Origin: Nocardia lijiangensis NBRC 108240
GTDB taxonomy: Bacteria > Actinomycetota > Actinomycetes > Mycobacteriales > Mycobacteriaceae
NCBI RefSeq assembly: GCF_001613045.1
Contig: NZ_BDBP01000085.1
Coordinates: 1 to 41,532, forward strand
Direction of reading: 5' to 3'
Length of the DNA stretch: 41,532 nucleotides
The notes below the pieces were generated by a model, which was given only the letters and a program-made list of their open reading frames with translations, searched no databases and had not been told where the DNA came from. Shown here one piece after another: positions 22,894 through 30,061 of this stretch (its first letter is position 1; each line of letters begins with the position of its first letter). The position numbers and the translations under genes were made by a program.

Positions 22894-23552
22894 GCGCTCG
22901 CCCCTCGCCGCGCTCGATCGTCGGCCCTGGTCCAGGGCGTCGCCCACCGGCCGAGCAGATACACCAGCCGGTCGAAGAGCAGCGCGAGCGCCAGCGTCAC
23001 GATGATGCCCGCGACGATCTCGTCCGGGTAGTCGCGCTGATAGCCCTGGGTGAACAGCTTGCCGAGCCCGCCGACCCCGATCAGCGCGCCGACCGACACC
23101 ATGGCGATATTGGTGACCACCACCACGCGCAGGTTGGACACGAAAACCGGTATGGCCAAAGGCATATCGACAGTCAGCGTGCGCCGCAGCGGACCGAATC
23201 CGACGGCGTCGGCGGCGTCGACCACGGCGGCGGGCACCGAATCCAGCGCCACCGGGACCGCGATCACCAGCAGCGCGGTCGAGTAGATGGTCAGTGCGAT
23301 GATCACGTTCCACGGATCGATCGCCGAAATGCCCACCAGCGGAGGGATGATCACGAACAACGCGAGCGAGGGCACCGTGTAGGCCAGGCTCGCCGCGGCC
23401 ACGGTGATCCGTCGCAGCCAGGGGATCCGCCGGATCACCGCGCCCGCCGGAATCGCGATCACCAGCCCGAACAGCAAGGGCGTCAACGCGAGATAAAGGT
23501 GGGTCCTGGTGATGGCGAGGATCTCGGAGAAGTTGTCGACCAGGTATCTCAC
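22890..23552 (-). CDS. Osmoprotectant ABC transporter permease (OpuCB/ProW-like)
   Basis: 220 aa from the GTG at 23552 (VRYLVDNFSEIL); a longer reading from 23621 would overlap the ATPase gene by 20 bases and adds only polar residues. Hydrophobic segments occur at about 18-40, 48-70, 75-100, 140-160 and 175-200. The EAA loop holds VVDAADAVGFGPLRRTL near residue 115. The C-terminus ends RADDRARRGASA on the cytoplasmic side. It pairs with the downstream permease and with the ATPase encoded just upstream; substrate is inferred from the quaternary-amine type of ATPase and binding protein. Confidence 0.87.
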   Translation of the reverse strand: MRYLVDNFSEILAITRTHLYLALTPLLFGLVIAIPAGAVIRRIPWLRRITVAAASLAYTVPSLALFVIIPPLVGISAIDPWNVIIALTIYSTALLVIAVPVALDSVPAAVVDAADAVGFGPLRRTLTVDMPLAIPVFVSNLRVVVVTNIAMVSVGALIGVGGLGKLFTQGYQRDYPDEIVAGIIVTLALALLFDRLVYLLGRWATPWTRADDRARRGASA

Positions 23553-23601
23553 GCGGTCTCCCGCCCGTCGCGGCGCGGTGCCGTGGTGGCGTTGCGGCCG
23601 A

Positions 23602-24771
23602 TCACGAACCGGTCCCGTCACCGTCGGAGAGCCCCTGTTCGGAGGCGAGCCGGTTGCGTTCGACGTCCTCGGCGCTGCGTTGCTCGGCCAGGTGCGCGAT
23701 CACCTCGGTGGCCCGCACGCCGCCGCGCACGCGGCCGGAATCGTCCACGGCCACACCGATTCCGGACGGCGAGGAGATGGCGGCGTCCAACGCCTGGCGC
23801 AGATCGCCGGTGGGCCTGAACAGCGATCCGCCCGCCGCCATGCAGTCCTCCAGCGGCCTGCCCGCTCGCCGCGCCGCCACGCCGGTCGCGTCGACCCAGC
23901 CGAGTGGCTTGCCCGCCTCGTCCACCACGAGCACCCAGTCGCCCTGCGTCAGCCGCAGTGCGCCCACCGCGGTTGCGGTGGCGGTCGGGATATCGTGCAG
24001 CGCAACGTCATCGGCCGAGCGGAAGGACAGGCCGCGATAGCCGCGGTCGCGCCCGACGAACTCGGCGACGAAATCCGTTGCGGGCCCGGCCAGGACGCGC
24101 TGCGGCGGATCGTACTGCTGGAGCACGCCTGCCCGGCCGAATACCGCGACCCGGTCGCCGAGGGTGATCGCCTCATCGATGTCGTGGGTGACGAACACGA
24201 TGGTCTTGTGCAATTCCGCTTGCAGACGCTGCATTTCGGTCTGCAATTCGGCCCGCACCACCGGGTCGACGGCGCTGAACGGCTCGTCCATCAGCAGGAT
24301 CGGCGGGTCGGCGGCCAGCGCCCGCGCCACGCCGACCCGCTGCTGCTGACCGCCGGACAGCTGCGCGGGGTAGCGGTCGGCGAGCCCGCGATCCAGGCCC
24401 ACCCGGTCCAGGACCTCGAGCGCCGCCTTGCGTGCCGCCCTGCGCGAATCGCCGCGCAGCACCGGCACCGTCGCGACGTTGTCGAGCACGGTGCGGTGCG
24501 GCAGCAGGCCGCCGCTCTGGATCACGTAGCCGATGCCGAGCCGCAGCCGGACCGGGTCCACCGTCGAGATGTCCTGTCCGGCAACGGTGATCATGCCCTT
24601 GGTGGGCTGGATCATCCGGTTGATCATCCGCATCGAGGTGGTCTTTCCGCAGCCGGACGGACCGACGAACACGGTGAACGAACCCGATTCGATGCGCAGA
24701 TCGAGATCGGTGACGGCGTGCGTGCCATCCGGATAGGTCTTGCTGATGCCGTGGAACTCGATGTCCGACAC
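23602..24771 (-). CDS. Osmoprotectant ABC transporter ATPase with C-terminal CBS pair
   Basis: 389 aa from the GTG at 24771. Walker A GPSGCGKTT is at residues 37-45, LSGGQQQRV at 138-146, Walker B ILLMDEP at 158-164, and the H-loop THDIDEA follows near 193. Residues about 255-370 form a degenerate tandem CBS module (FRSADDVALHDIP ... GWVDATG ... SGIGVAVDDSGRVRGGV), as in OpuCA/OpuAA, where the module senses ionic strength or a nucleotide and gates transport. GAGGG lies seven bases before the GTG; other in-frame GTG/ATG starts lie within 24 bases upstream. Second gene of the operon. Confidence 0.9.
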   Translation of the reverse strand: MSDIEFHGISKTYPDGTHAVTDLDLRIESGSFTVFVGPSGCGKTTSMRMINRMIQPTKGMITVAGQDISTVDPVRLRLGIGYVIQSGGLLPHRTVLDNVATVPVLRGDSRRAARKAALEVLDRVGLDRGLADRYPAQLSGGQQQRVGVARALAADPPILLMDEPFSAVDPVVRAELQTEMQRLQAELHKTIVFVTHDIDEAITLGDRVAVFGRAGVLQQYDPPQRVLAGPATDFVAEFVGRDRGYRGLSFRSADDVALHDIPTATATAVGALRLTQGDWVLVVDEAGKPLGWVDATGVAARRAGRPLEDCMAAGGSLFRPTGDLRQALDAAISSPSGIGVAVDDSGRVRGGVRATEVIAHLAEQRSAEDVERNRLASEQGLSDGDGTGS

Positions 24772-24805
24772 TGCTGCCCTCACGTCCTTCAACACCCCTG
24801 CCGGA

Positions 24806-25789
24806 TCACCCGACCGGCGTGTTCAACCCCTGTGCGGCGACCCACGCCTTGGCGGCCGCCGCCGGTTCGGTCTTGCTGCTGCCGGACACGGACTCGTTCA
24901 GCTCGATCAGCGCTTCGGTGGTGAGCTTCGCCGACACCGTGTTGAGCGCGGCAACCGCCTTGTCGGACTTCTTGGCGGCGTTGAAGAGCGGAATCACGTT
25001 CTGCGCTGGAAAGTTGTGCTTCGGGTCCGCCAGCACGACGAGATCGTTCTCGGCGATGGCGGGGGAGGTGGTGAAGATGTTGGCCGCGGTCACCTGGCCA
25101 TCCACCAGCGCACGCACGGTGGCCGGACCACCGCCGTCGAGGATCGTGACGAAGTTGCCCGCGGCGATGTCGAGGCCGTAGTTCTCCTTCAGGCCGGGCA
25201 ATCCGCCCTGGCGCTCCTGGAATTCCGCGGGCGCGCCGAACTTCACCTCGGCCGAATGCGGCGCGAGATCGGCGATGGTGCGCAGGTTCCAGCGCTCGGC
25301 GGTGGCGCGGGTGACCACCACCGCGTCGGAGTCCTGGCCTGGCGCGGGCGCCGCCGTGGCCAGCTGGGAGCCGAGCGCGCCCGCCAGCGCGGCCTCGACG
25401 TCGGCGGCGCTGGTCGCGGTCGCGTCCTTGTCCAGGTACTGCAGCAGATTGCCGGTGTACTCGGGGATCACCGAGATCGCGCACTCGCGCAGCGCCGGGA
25501 TGTAGGCCTCGCGGCTGCCGATGTTGAGACGGGTGTCCACCTGGAAGCCGTTGACCCGCAACACCTCCGCGTAGATGCTGGCCACCGTCTCGGACTCCGG
25601 GAAGTTCGCCGAGCCGACGATCAGGGCCTCGCCCGCACAGTCGCCGTCGGCGGCGAGCGGATCGGAATTGCCGCAGGCCGACAAGATCATGCCGACGGCG
25701 AGCAAGGTAGCAGCGGCGAGGAGCCGAGAGGCGCGCAGCGCGAGCCGCAGCGCCGATCGCCCGGCAGCGGGGGTGATCGTGGTCTTCAC
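24806..25789 (-). CDS. Osmoprotectant-binding lipoprotein (OpuCC/ProX-like)
   Basis: 327 aa from the GTG at 25789, which has AAGGA five or six bases upstream. The signal peptide ends in the lipobox LSAC near residue 36, so the protein is a lipoprotein. The mature OpuAC-type domain starts IVGSANFPESETVASIYAEVL, contains RLNIGSREAYIPAL, VIPEYTGNLLQYL (conserved in quaternary-amine binders) and ends with PLFNAAKKSDK and LIELNESVSG. It delivers glycine betaine, choline or carnitine-like solutes to the permeases. An ATG 75 bases upstream would put 61 residues before the Cys, too long for a signal peptide. Confidence 0.9.
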   Translation of the reverse strand: MKTTITPAAGRSALRLALRASRLLAAATLLAVGMILSACGNSDPLAADGDCAGEALIVGSANFPESETVASIYAEVLRVNGFQVDTRLNIGSREAYIPALRECAISVIPEYTGNLLQYLDKDATATSAADVEAALAGALGSQLATAAPAPGQDSDAVVVTRATAERWNLRTIADLAPHSAEVKFGAPAEFQERQGGLPGLKENYGLDIAAGNFVTILDGGGPATVRALVDGQVTAANIFTTSPAIAENDLVVLADPKHNFPAQNVIPLFNAAKKSDKAVAALNTVSAKLTTEALIELNESVSGSSKTEPAAAAKAWVAAQGLNTPVG

Positions 25790-25925
25790 GAGGGTCCTTC
25801 CGGCAGATGCGGACGGTGCGTGCGGCCGAGGCCGAAGGGGCACCGGTACATTCTGGTTGTCCATACTGCCCGCAACTGGGTGTTTCTGTCGGCTGTAGTC
25901 GTCTTCGGAGAGTTGGTGTCGCCGG

Positions 25926-26813
25926 ATGGTGTTGGCCGCGTCGAGGCGGGTGCTGGCCCGGGTGTTGGTCGCTGCGGCCGCGGCAGCGGTTGTGTCCTGC
26001 GGTAACGACGATCCGGGCCCCGTCTTCGTGGTGGGTGCGGGCGACGCGGTCGAATCGCGGGTGCTCGCGGAGATCTACGCCGGTGCGCTGGCGAGGACCG
26101 GGCTGCGCGTCGCGGTGCAGCCGGAACTCGGGCAGCGGGCCGACTATCTGGCCGCCCTCGACGCGGGCCGGGTCGCGTTGGTCGGCGAGCACACCGGTGA
26201 GCTGCTGGCCTTCTACGACAGCGGGTCCGCCGCGCGCACACCGTCCGCGGTGATCCAGGATCTGAACCGCTCGCTGCCGGAGGGGCTGGTCGTCTCGGAT
26301 CCGGCCGACGGCACCGATTTGCGGCCGCGGGTGCTCGTCACCGCCGAGGCTGCGCACCGCGACGATCTGGATTCCGTCGCCGAACTCGCGCCGCGCTGCG
26401 GAGAACTCCGCGCCGGGCTGGCCCCCGCGCCGGATCTGTTGCGCGTCCCCGACGCCACACCGGTGACGGGTTGCGACTTCGCGGGGACGACGCCGTTGCC
26501 CGACGCGACCGCGCTGCGAAATGCGCTGCTGGACAACTCGGTTCAAGCCGGAGTGGTCGGTGGTCCGTCCGCGCTGACCACCTCGGCCATCGAGGGCCTC
26601 ACGGTGCTGACCGACGGCGAGTACGCGCTGCGCGCCCAGAACGTGGTCCCGGTGTTCCGCAAGGGGCTACTCGACGACCAGCGCCTCGAGAAGCTGAACT
26701 ACGTTGCGGGCGAACTGACGACGGACGACCTGGTCGAGATGATCCGCCGGGTCCGGGATGGCGCCGCGGCCGGTGAGGTCGCGCGCGGCTGGCTGGACAC
26801 GCACGGGTTGTAG
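25926..26813 (+). CDS. Second, divergent solute-binding lipoprotein of the OpuAC type
   Basis: 295 aa. Lipobox VVSC at about residue 24 (ARVLVAAAAAAVVSCGN). The mature part follows the layout of the neighbouring binder: VVGAGDAVESRVLAEIYAGAL, QPELGQRADYLAAL, LVGEHTGELLAFYDSG, VVPVFRKGLLDDQRLEKLNYV, then a TTDDLVEMI-type C-terminus. Sequence identity to that protein is low and the conserved NFPES is replaced by GDAVES, so ligand specificity has probably changed. It is divergent from the importer operon across 136 bases. It may be a second receptor for the same permeases or a sensor. No Shine-Dalgarno sequence of note; the start is the only ATG giving a signal peptide. Confidence 0.8.
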   Translation: MVLAASRRVLARVLVAAAAAAVVSCGNDDPGPVFVVGAGDAVESRVLAEIYAGALARTGLRVAVQPELGQRADYLAALDAGRVALVGEHTGELLAFYDSGSAARTPSAVIQDLNRSLPEGLVVSDPADGTDLRPRVLVTAEAAHRDDLDSVAELAPRCGELRAGLAPAPDLLRVPDATPVTGCDFAGTTPLPDATALRNALLDNSVQAGVVGGPSALTTSAIEGLTVLTDGEYALRAQNVVPVFRKGLLDDQRLEKLNYVAGELTTDDLVEMIRRVRDGAAAGEVARGWLDTHGL

Positions 26814-26936
26814 GTTCGGCGAGGGCGTCGCCGGGGCGATCGTGCCGTGTTCGGCGCCGCACGGCGGCGTGTTCGTGTCGCTGATCACAGGTTCATTGGT
26901 GTTTTAAACCCTTGTCCAGTCGTTGTTTCGGGCCGT

Positions 26937-26968
26937 ATATTCCATGTGGAGTATTTGGTGTGGAGTAT
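26937..26968. promoter_or_regulatory. Inverted repeat plus direct repeat upstream of the PadR gene
   Basis: ATATTCC (26937-26943), four bases, GGAGTAT (26948-26954) form an imperfect inverted repeat with one mismatch. TGTGGAGTAT occurs at 26945-26954 and again at 26959-26968, a 14-bp direct repeat. The cluster lies about 95 bases before the PadR start and is the only AT-richer patch in the gap. It is a candidate PadR operator. Confidence 0.4.
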
Positions 26969-27061
26969 GTCGGAGCCCGTGACTACCGTGCGCGGTCGAC
27001 CAGGGTTCGACAGCTCGGCTCCCGCGGTGCGGCGGGGGGTGATTCAGCGGGAGGTGATCAC

Positions 27062-27742
27062 ATGGGGCAGGCGCGTCCGGCGTTGACCGCGTTGGCGGTC
27101 TCCGTGCTCGCGCTGCTCGAGGAGCGGCCCATGCATCCGTACGAGATGTTTCAGCTGCTCCTGCGGCGCAACGAGGACCTGATCGTCAAGCTGCGGCCCG
27201 GCTCGCTCTACCACACCGTGGCCCGGCTGGCCGATCAGGAACTGGTGCGCGCCGAGGGCGTCGACCGCGAGGGCAACCGGCCCGAACGCACCACCTACCG
27301 GATCACCGCGTCCGGCCGAGACGCGCTGCGCGCCAGGCTCGCCGAGATCCTGCGCTATCCCGCGCGGGAATATCCGCTGTTCCCCGTCGCGCTGTCCGAA
27401 GCGCACAACCTGCCGAAGGACGAGGTGCTCAGGCTGGTGCGCGAACGCGTCGCCCATCTGGAGCGCGATCTCGCCGACCTCGACACGATGGCCGACTGGG
27501 CCCGCACCCACGAGGTGGAACGCCGCTACTGGATCGTGCTGCCCTATCTCCGCGCCACCCTCTCGGCCGAGCTCGGGTGGTTGACCGGCTTCCTCGACGA
27601 ATTGGCCTGCGGCGCACTGGAGTGGGAGGAGTTCGACCCGCACACCGGCGCGCGGCTGGCCGGCCCCGAACACCCGTGGACCGACGACGATCCCCCGGAG
27701 CGGCCGCCGGTGCCGCGCCGCTCGGCCGGAGCGGCGCCATGA
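27062..27742 (+). CDS. PadR-family transcriptional regulator
   Basis: 226 aa. The winged-helix domain starts TALAVSVLALLEERPMHPYEM, a PadR hallmark, and continues with LRPGSLYHTVARLADQELV and TYRITASGRDALR (about residues 5-85). The long C-terminal half is the Vir_act_alpha_C-type helical dimerisation region, with a Pro-rich tail. GGGAGG lies seven bases before the ATG at 27062. The gene overlaps the exporter gene by ATGA, the usual arrangement of a PadR repressor with the multidrug exporter it controls. The inverted/direct repeats at 26937-26968 are its likely operator. Ligand unknown. Confidence 0.9.
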   Translation: MGQARPALTALAVSVLALLEERPMHPYEMFQLLLRRNEDLIVKLRPGSLYHTVARLADQELVRAEGVDREGNRPERTTYRITASGRDALRARLAEILRYPAREYPLFPVALSEAHNLPKDEVLRLVRERVAHLERDLADLDTMADWARTHEVERRYWIVLPYLRATLSAELGWLTGFLDELACGALEWEEFDPHTGARLAGPEHPWTDDDPPERPPVPRRSAGAAP

Positions 27743-29274
27743 CCGCATCGACCGGCCAGACTCATCGACCCTCCCGGAGAGGAACGACATCCGTGTCCAC
27801 CGAACGCAATCCGTGGCCTGCGCTAGTCGCGCTGGTCGTCGGCTTCTTCATGATCCTGCTGGACATGACCATCGTCGCGGTCGCCAACCCCGCGATCATG
27901 ACGGACCTGCAGGCCGACATCTCCCAGGTCATCTGGGTGACCAGCGCCTACCTGCTCACTTACGCGGTGCCCCTGCTCGTCACCGGCAGGCTCGGTGATC
28001 GCTACGGCCCCAAGAACATCTACCTCGTCGGCCTCGCGGTCTTCACCGCCGCGTCGCTGTGGTGCGGGCTGTCGCAGAGCGTCGGCATGCTGATCGCCGC
28101 GCGCGCCGCGCAGGGCCTCGGCGCCGCGCTCATGACGCCGCAGACCATGGCGGTGATCACCCGCACCTTCCCGCCGGACCGGCGCGGCGCGGCCATGGGC
28201 CTGTGGGGCGGCGTGGCGGGTCTGGCCACCCTGGTCGGCCCGATCCTGGGTGGCGTGCTGGTCGACGGGCTGAGCTGGGAGTGGATCTTCATCGTCAACG
28301 TGCCGGTCGGCATCCTCGCCTTCGCGCTGGCGTTCTGGCTGGTGCCCGCGCTGCCCACGCACCCGCACAAGTTCGACATCCCCGGCGTGGTGCTCAGCGG
28401 CATCGGCATGTTCCTGCTGGTGTTCGGCATCCAGGAGGGCAACTCCTACGACTGGTCGGCGCGCATCTGGCTGATGATCGGCGCGGGTCTGGTGGTGCTC
28501 GGCGTGTTCGTGGTGAATCAGGCGCGCAACACCGGCGAGCCCCTGGTGCCGCTCAGCCTTTTCCGTGATCGCAACTTCGCGCTGTCGAACGTGGCCATCG
28601 CCGCGATGGGCGCCACGGTGGTCTCGGTGATGGTGCCCGCGTACTTCTATCTGCAAGCGGTGCGCGAGATGTCGCCGACCAGGTCGGCGCTGGTGTTCGC
28701 ACCCATGGCGATCGCGACCGGCGTCTTCGCGCCGTTCATCGGCAAGTTCGCCGACCGGCTGCACCCGCGCATCGTCCCGACCCTCGGCTTCGCGCTGTTC
28801 GCTGTCTCGATCTTCTGGTGGTCGGCGATCATGACGCCGGATTCCAACCTCGTGTGGTTCCTGGTGTCCGCCGCGCTGGCCGGTATCGCCAACGCCTGCA
28901 TCTGGGCGCCGCTGGCCTCCACCGCCACCCACAACCTGGCCGTTCAGCAGGCGGGTGCGGGCGCGGGCGTCTACAACACCACCCGCCAGGTCGGTTCGGT
29001 GCTGGGCAGCGCGGCCATCAGCGCGCTGATCGCGGCCAGGATGTCCGCCAACGGGCTCGCGGGCGGGGCGCCCAGCGCGGAAGGCGTCGGCCACGGCCCC
29101 ATCCCCCCGCAGATCCTCGGCGAATTCAGCTCCGCCCTCAGCGAATCCATGCTGCTGCCCGCCGCCATCCTCCTGATCGGCGTCGTAGCCTCGGCCCTCT
29201 TCATCCGCCACACCGCCGCCACCCCGTCGGGCCCGTCCGACAAACTCGCCAAGGCCGACAGCGTCTCGGCCTGA
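27739..29274 (+). CDS. DHA2-family (EmrB/QacA) drug:H+ antiporter
   Basis: 511 aa, about 14 transmembrane segments, as expected for DHA2 exporters. Signature motifs: motif D1-like FFMILLDMTIVAVANP in TM1, motif A GRLGDRYGPKN between TM2 and TM3, motif B RAAQGLGAALMTP in TM4, and motif C GPILGGVLVDGLSWEWIF in TM5. The C-terminus is a short charged tail. The ATG at 27739 shares ATGA with the PadR stop codon; a GTG at 27793 (STERNPWP), nearer the first TM, is an alternative start. It exports drugs or endogenous metabolites and is presumably repressed by PadR. A strong hairpin follows the stop. Confidence 0.9.
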   Translation: MTASTGQTHRPSRRGTTSVSTERNPWPALVALVVGFFMILLDMTIVAVANPAIMTDLQADISQVIWVTSAYLLTYAVPLLVTGRLGDRYGPKNIYLVGLAVFTAASLWCGLSQSVGMLIAARAAQGLGAALMTPQTMAVITRTFPPDRRGAAMGLWGGVAGLATLVGPILGGVLVDGLSWEWIFIVNVPVGILAFALAFWLVPALPTHPHKFDIPGVVLSGIGMFLLVFGIQEGNSYDWSARIWLMIGAGLVVLGVFVVNQARNTGEPLVPLSLFRDRNFALSNVAIAAMGATVVSVMVPAYFYLQAVREMSPTRSALVFAPMAIATGVFAPFIGKFADRLHPRIVPTLGFALFAVSIFWWSAIMTPDSNLVWFLVSAALAGIANACIWAPLASTATHNLAVQQAGAGAGVYNTTRQVGSVLGSAAISALIAARMSANGLAGGAPSAEGVGHGPIPPQILGEFSSALSESMLLPAAILLIGVVASALFIRHTAATPSGPSDKLAKADSVSA

Positions 29275-29283
29275 CCGTCGCCC

Positions 29284-29312
29284 GGCCGCATCCCCACGCC
29301 GGGGATGCGGCC
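29284..29312. terminator. 12-bp perfect hairpin terminator
   Basis: GGCCGCATCCCC (29284-29295) pairs perfectly with GGGGATGCGGCC (29301-29312) around a five-base loop, nine bases after the exporter stop. The convergent Uma2 gene ends at 29314, two bases beyond the stem, so one structure can terminate both transcripts. Confidence 0.75.
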
Positions 29313-29313
29313 C

Positions 29314-29937
29314 TCAGCGCACGAGTCCGGAGAGCCGGTCCCAATCGACCTTCAACCGCACCGGCATATCGACGATCTCGGCCCCGCCCGGTTCGAGCAC
29401 AATGTGCGGACGGTACTGCGTCAGCGCGTGATCCAGCACGAATACTTCGATCGAATCGACGCGGTTGTCGGCGATCCAGACGATCCAGTACCAGGGAATT
29501 CCCGCCAGCGCGTAGTCGGCCTTCTTCTGAGCGATATCGATCTTCTCGCTGCCGGGCGAGACGACTTCGACCGCGATGAGAACCATGGACCCTGGCAGCG
29601 GCCGCAACTCGTCGGGGGCGCACTCGTAGAGGGCGACGTCGGGGCGCCGGACGGTGGCCTTCGGAAGTTCCCACAGCACAACATCGAAGTCGATGTCCAC
29701 ATCGAGGCAGCCGTCCTGGTATCGATCCATGTGCTGTTCCGCACCTGTCTCGAGGAGTTCGGCCAGCCGTCGAGCAGCCTTCTGGTGCTGCCGATTCGGC
29801 GATTCGGCGCGGACTGCCTCACCATTGACCAGCTCGACCTGGCGGCAGAAGTCTTCGGGCAGTTCTCGCCAGATGTCGAGGGTGATGGGTTCCGGCTGCA
29901 GGTTCTCGAACTTCGCCCAGTCGAAGATCGCGGACAT
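29314..29937 (-). CDS. Uma2-family (DUF820) PD-(D/E)xK nuclease-fold protein
   Basis: 207 aa. The Uma2 fold is shown by VELVNGEAVRAESPNRQHQKAARRL (residues about 34-58; conserved Glu and His), RRPDVALYEC with the catalytic Asp, and VLIAVEVVSPGSEKID followed by KKADYALAGIPWYWIV, giving a D...E-x-(V)...K pattern of the PD-(D/E)xK superfamily. The biological role of Uma2 proteins is unsettled; many occur in multiple copies in cyanobacteria and actinomycetes. AAGGAG lies five bases before the ATG at 29937. A possible -10 TAGGGT (29978-29973) has three 19-bp-spaced palindromes over and upstream of its -35 region, so the gene appears tightly regulated. Confidence 0.82.
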   Translation of the reverse strand: MSAIFDWAKFENLQPEPITLDIWRELPEDFCRQVELVNGEAVRAESPNRQHQKAARRLAELLETGAEQHMDRYQDGCLDVDIDFDVVLWELPKATVRRPDVALYECAPDELRPLPGSMVLIAVEVVSPGSEKIDIAQKKADYALAGIPWYWIVWIADNRVDSIEVFVLDHALTQYRPHIVLEPGGAEIVDMPVRLKVDWDRLSGLVR

Positions 29938-29985
29938 GTGCGCTCCTTGGGATCGGCCAACTACCTGGACAGACCCTATCCGGAT

Positions 29986-30037
29986 GCATTCGATGAACGC
30001 TATCGCATTCGATGAATGCGATTTCATTCGATGAATG
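29986..30037. repeat. Three palindromes in exact 19-bp phase upstream of the Uma2 gene
   Basis: The core CATTCGATGAA(T/C)G occurs three times, centred on bases 29993, 30012 and 30031. The middle copy CGCATTCGATGAATGCG is a perfect 17-bp palindrome apart from the central GAT loop; copy three is perfect over 13 bp; copy one has one base changed. They lie 49-100 bases upstream of the Uma2 start and 25 bases beyond the oxidoreductase stop. Confidence 0.75.
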
Positions 30038-30061
30038 CGAATGCCGCCGCCGTGCTCGGCG

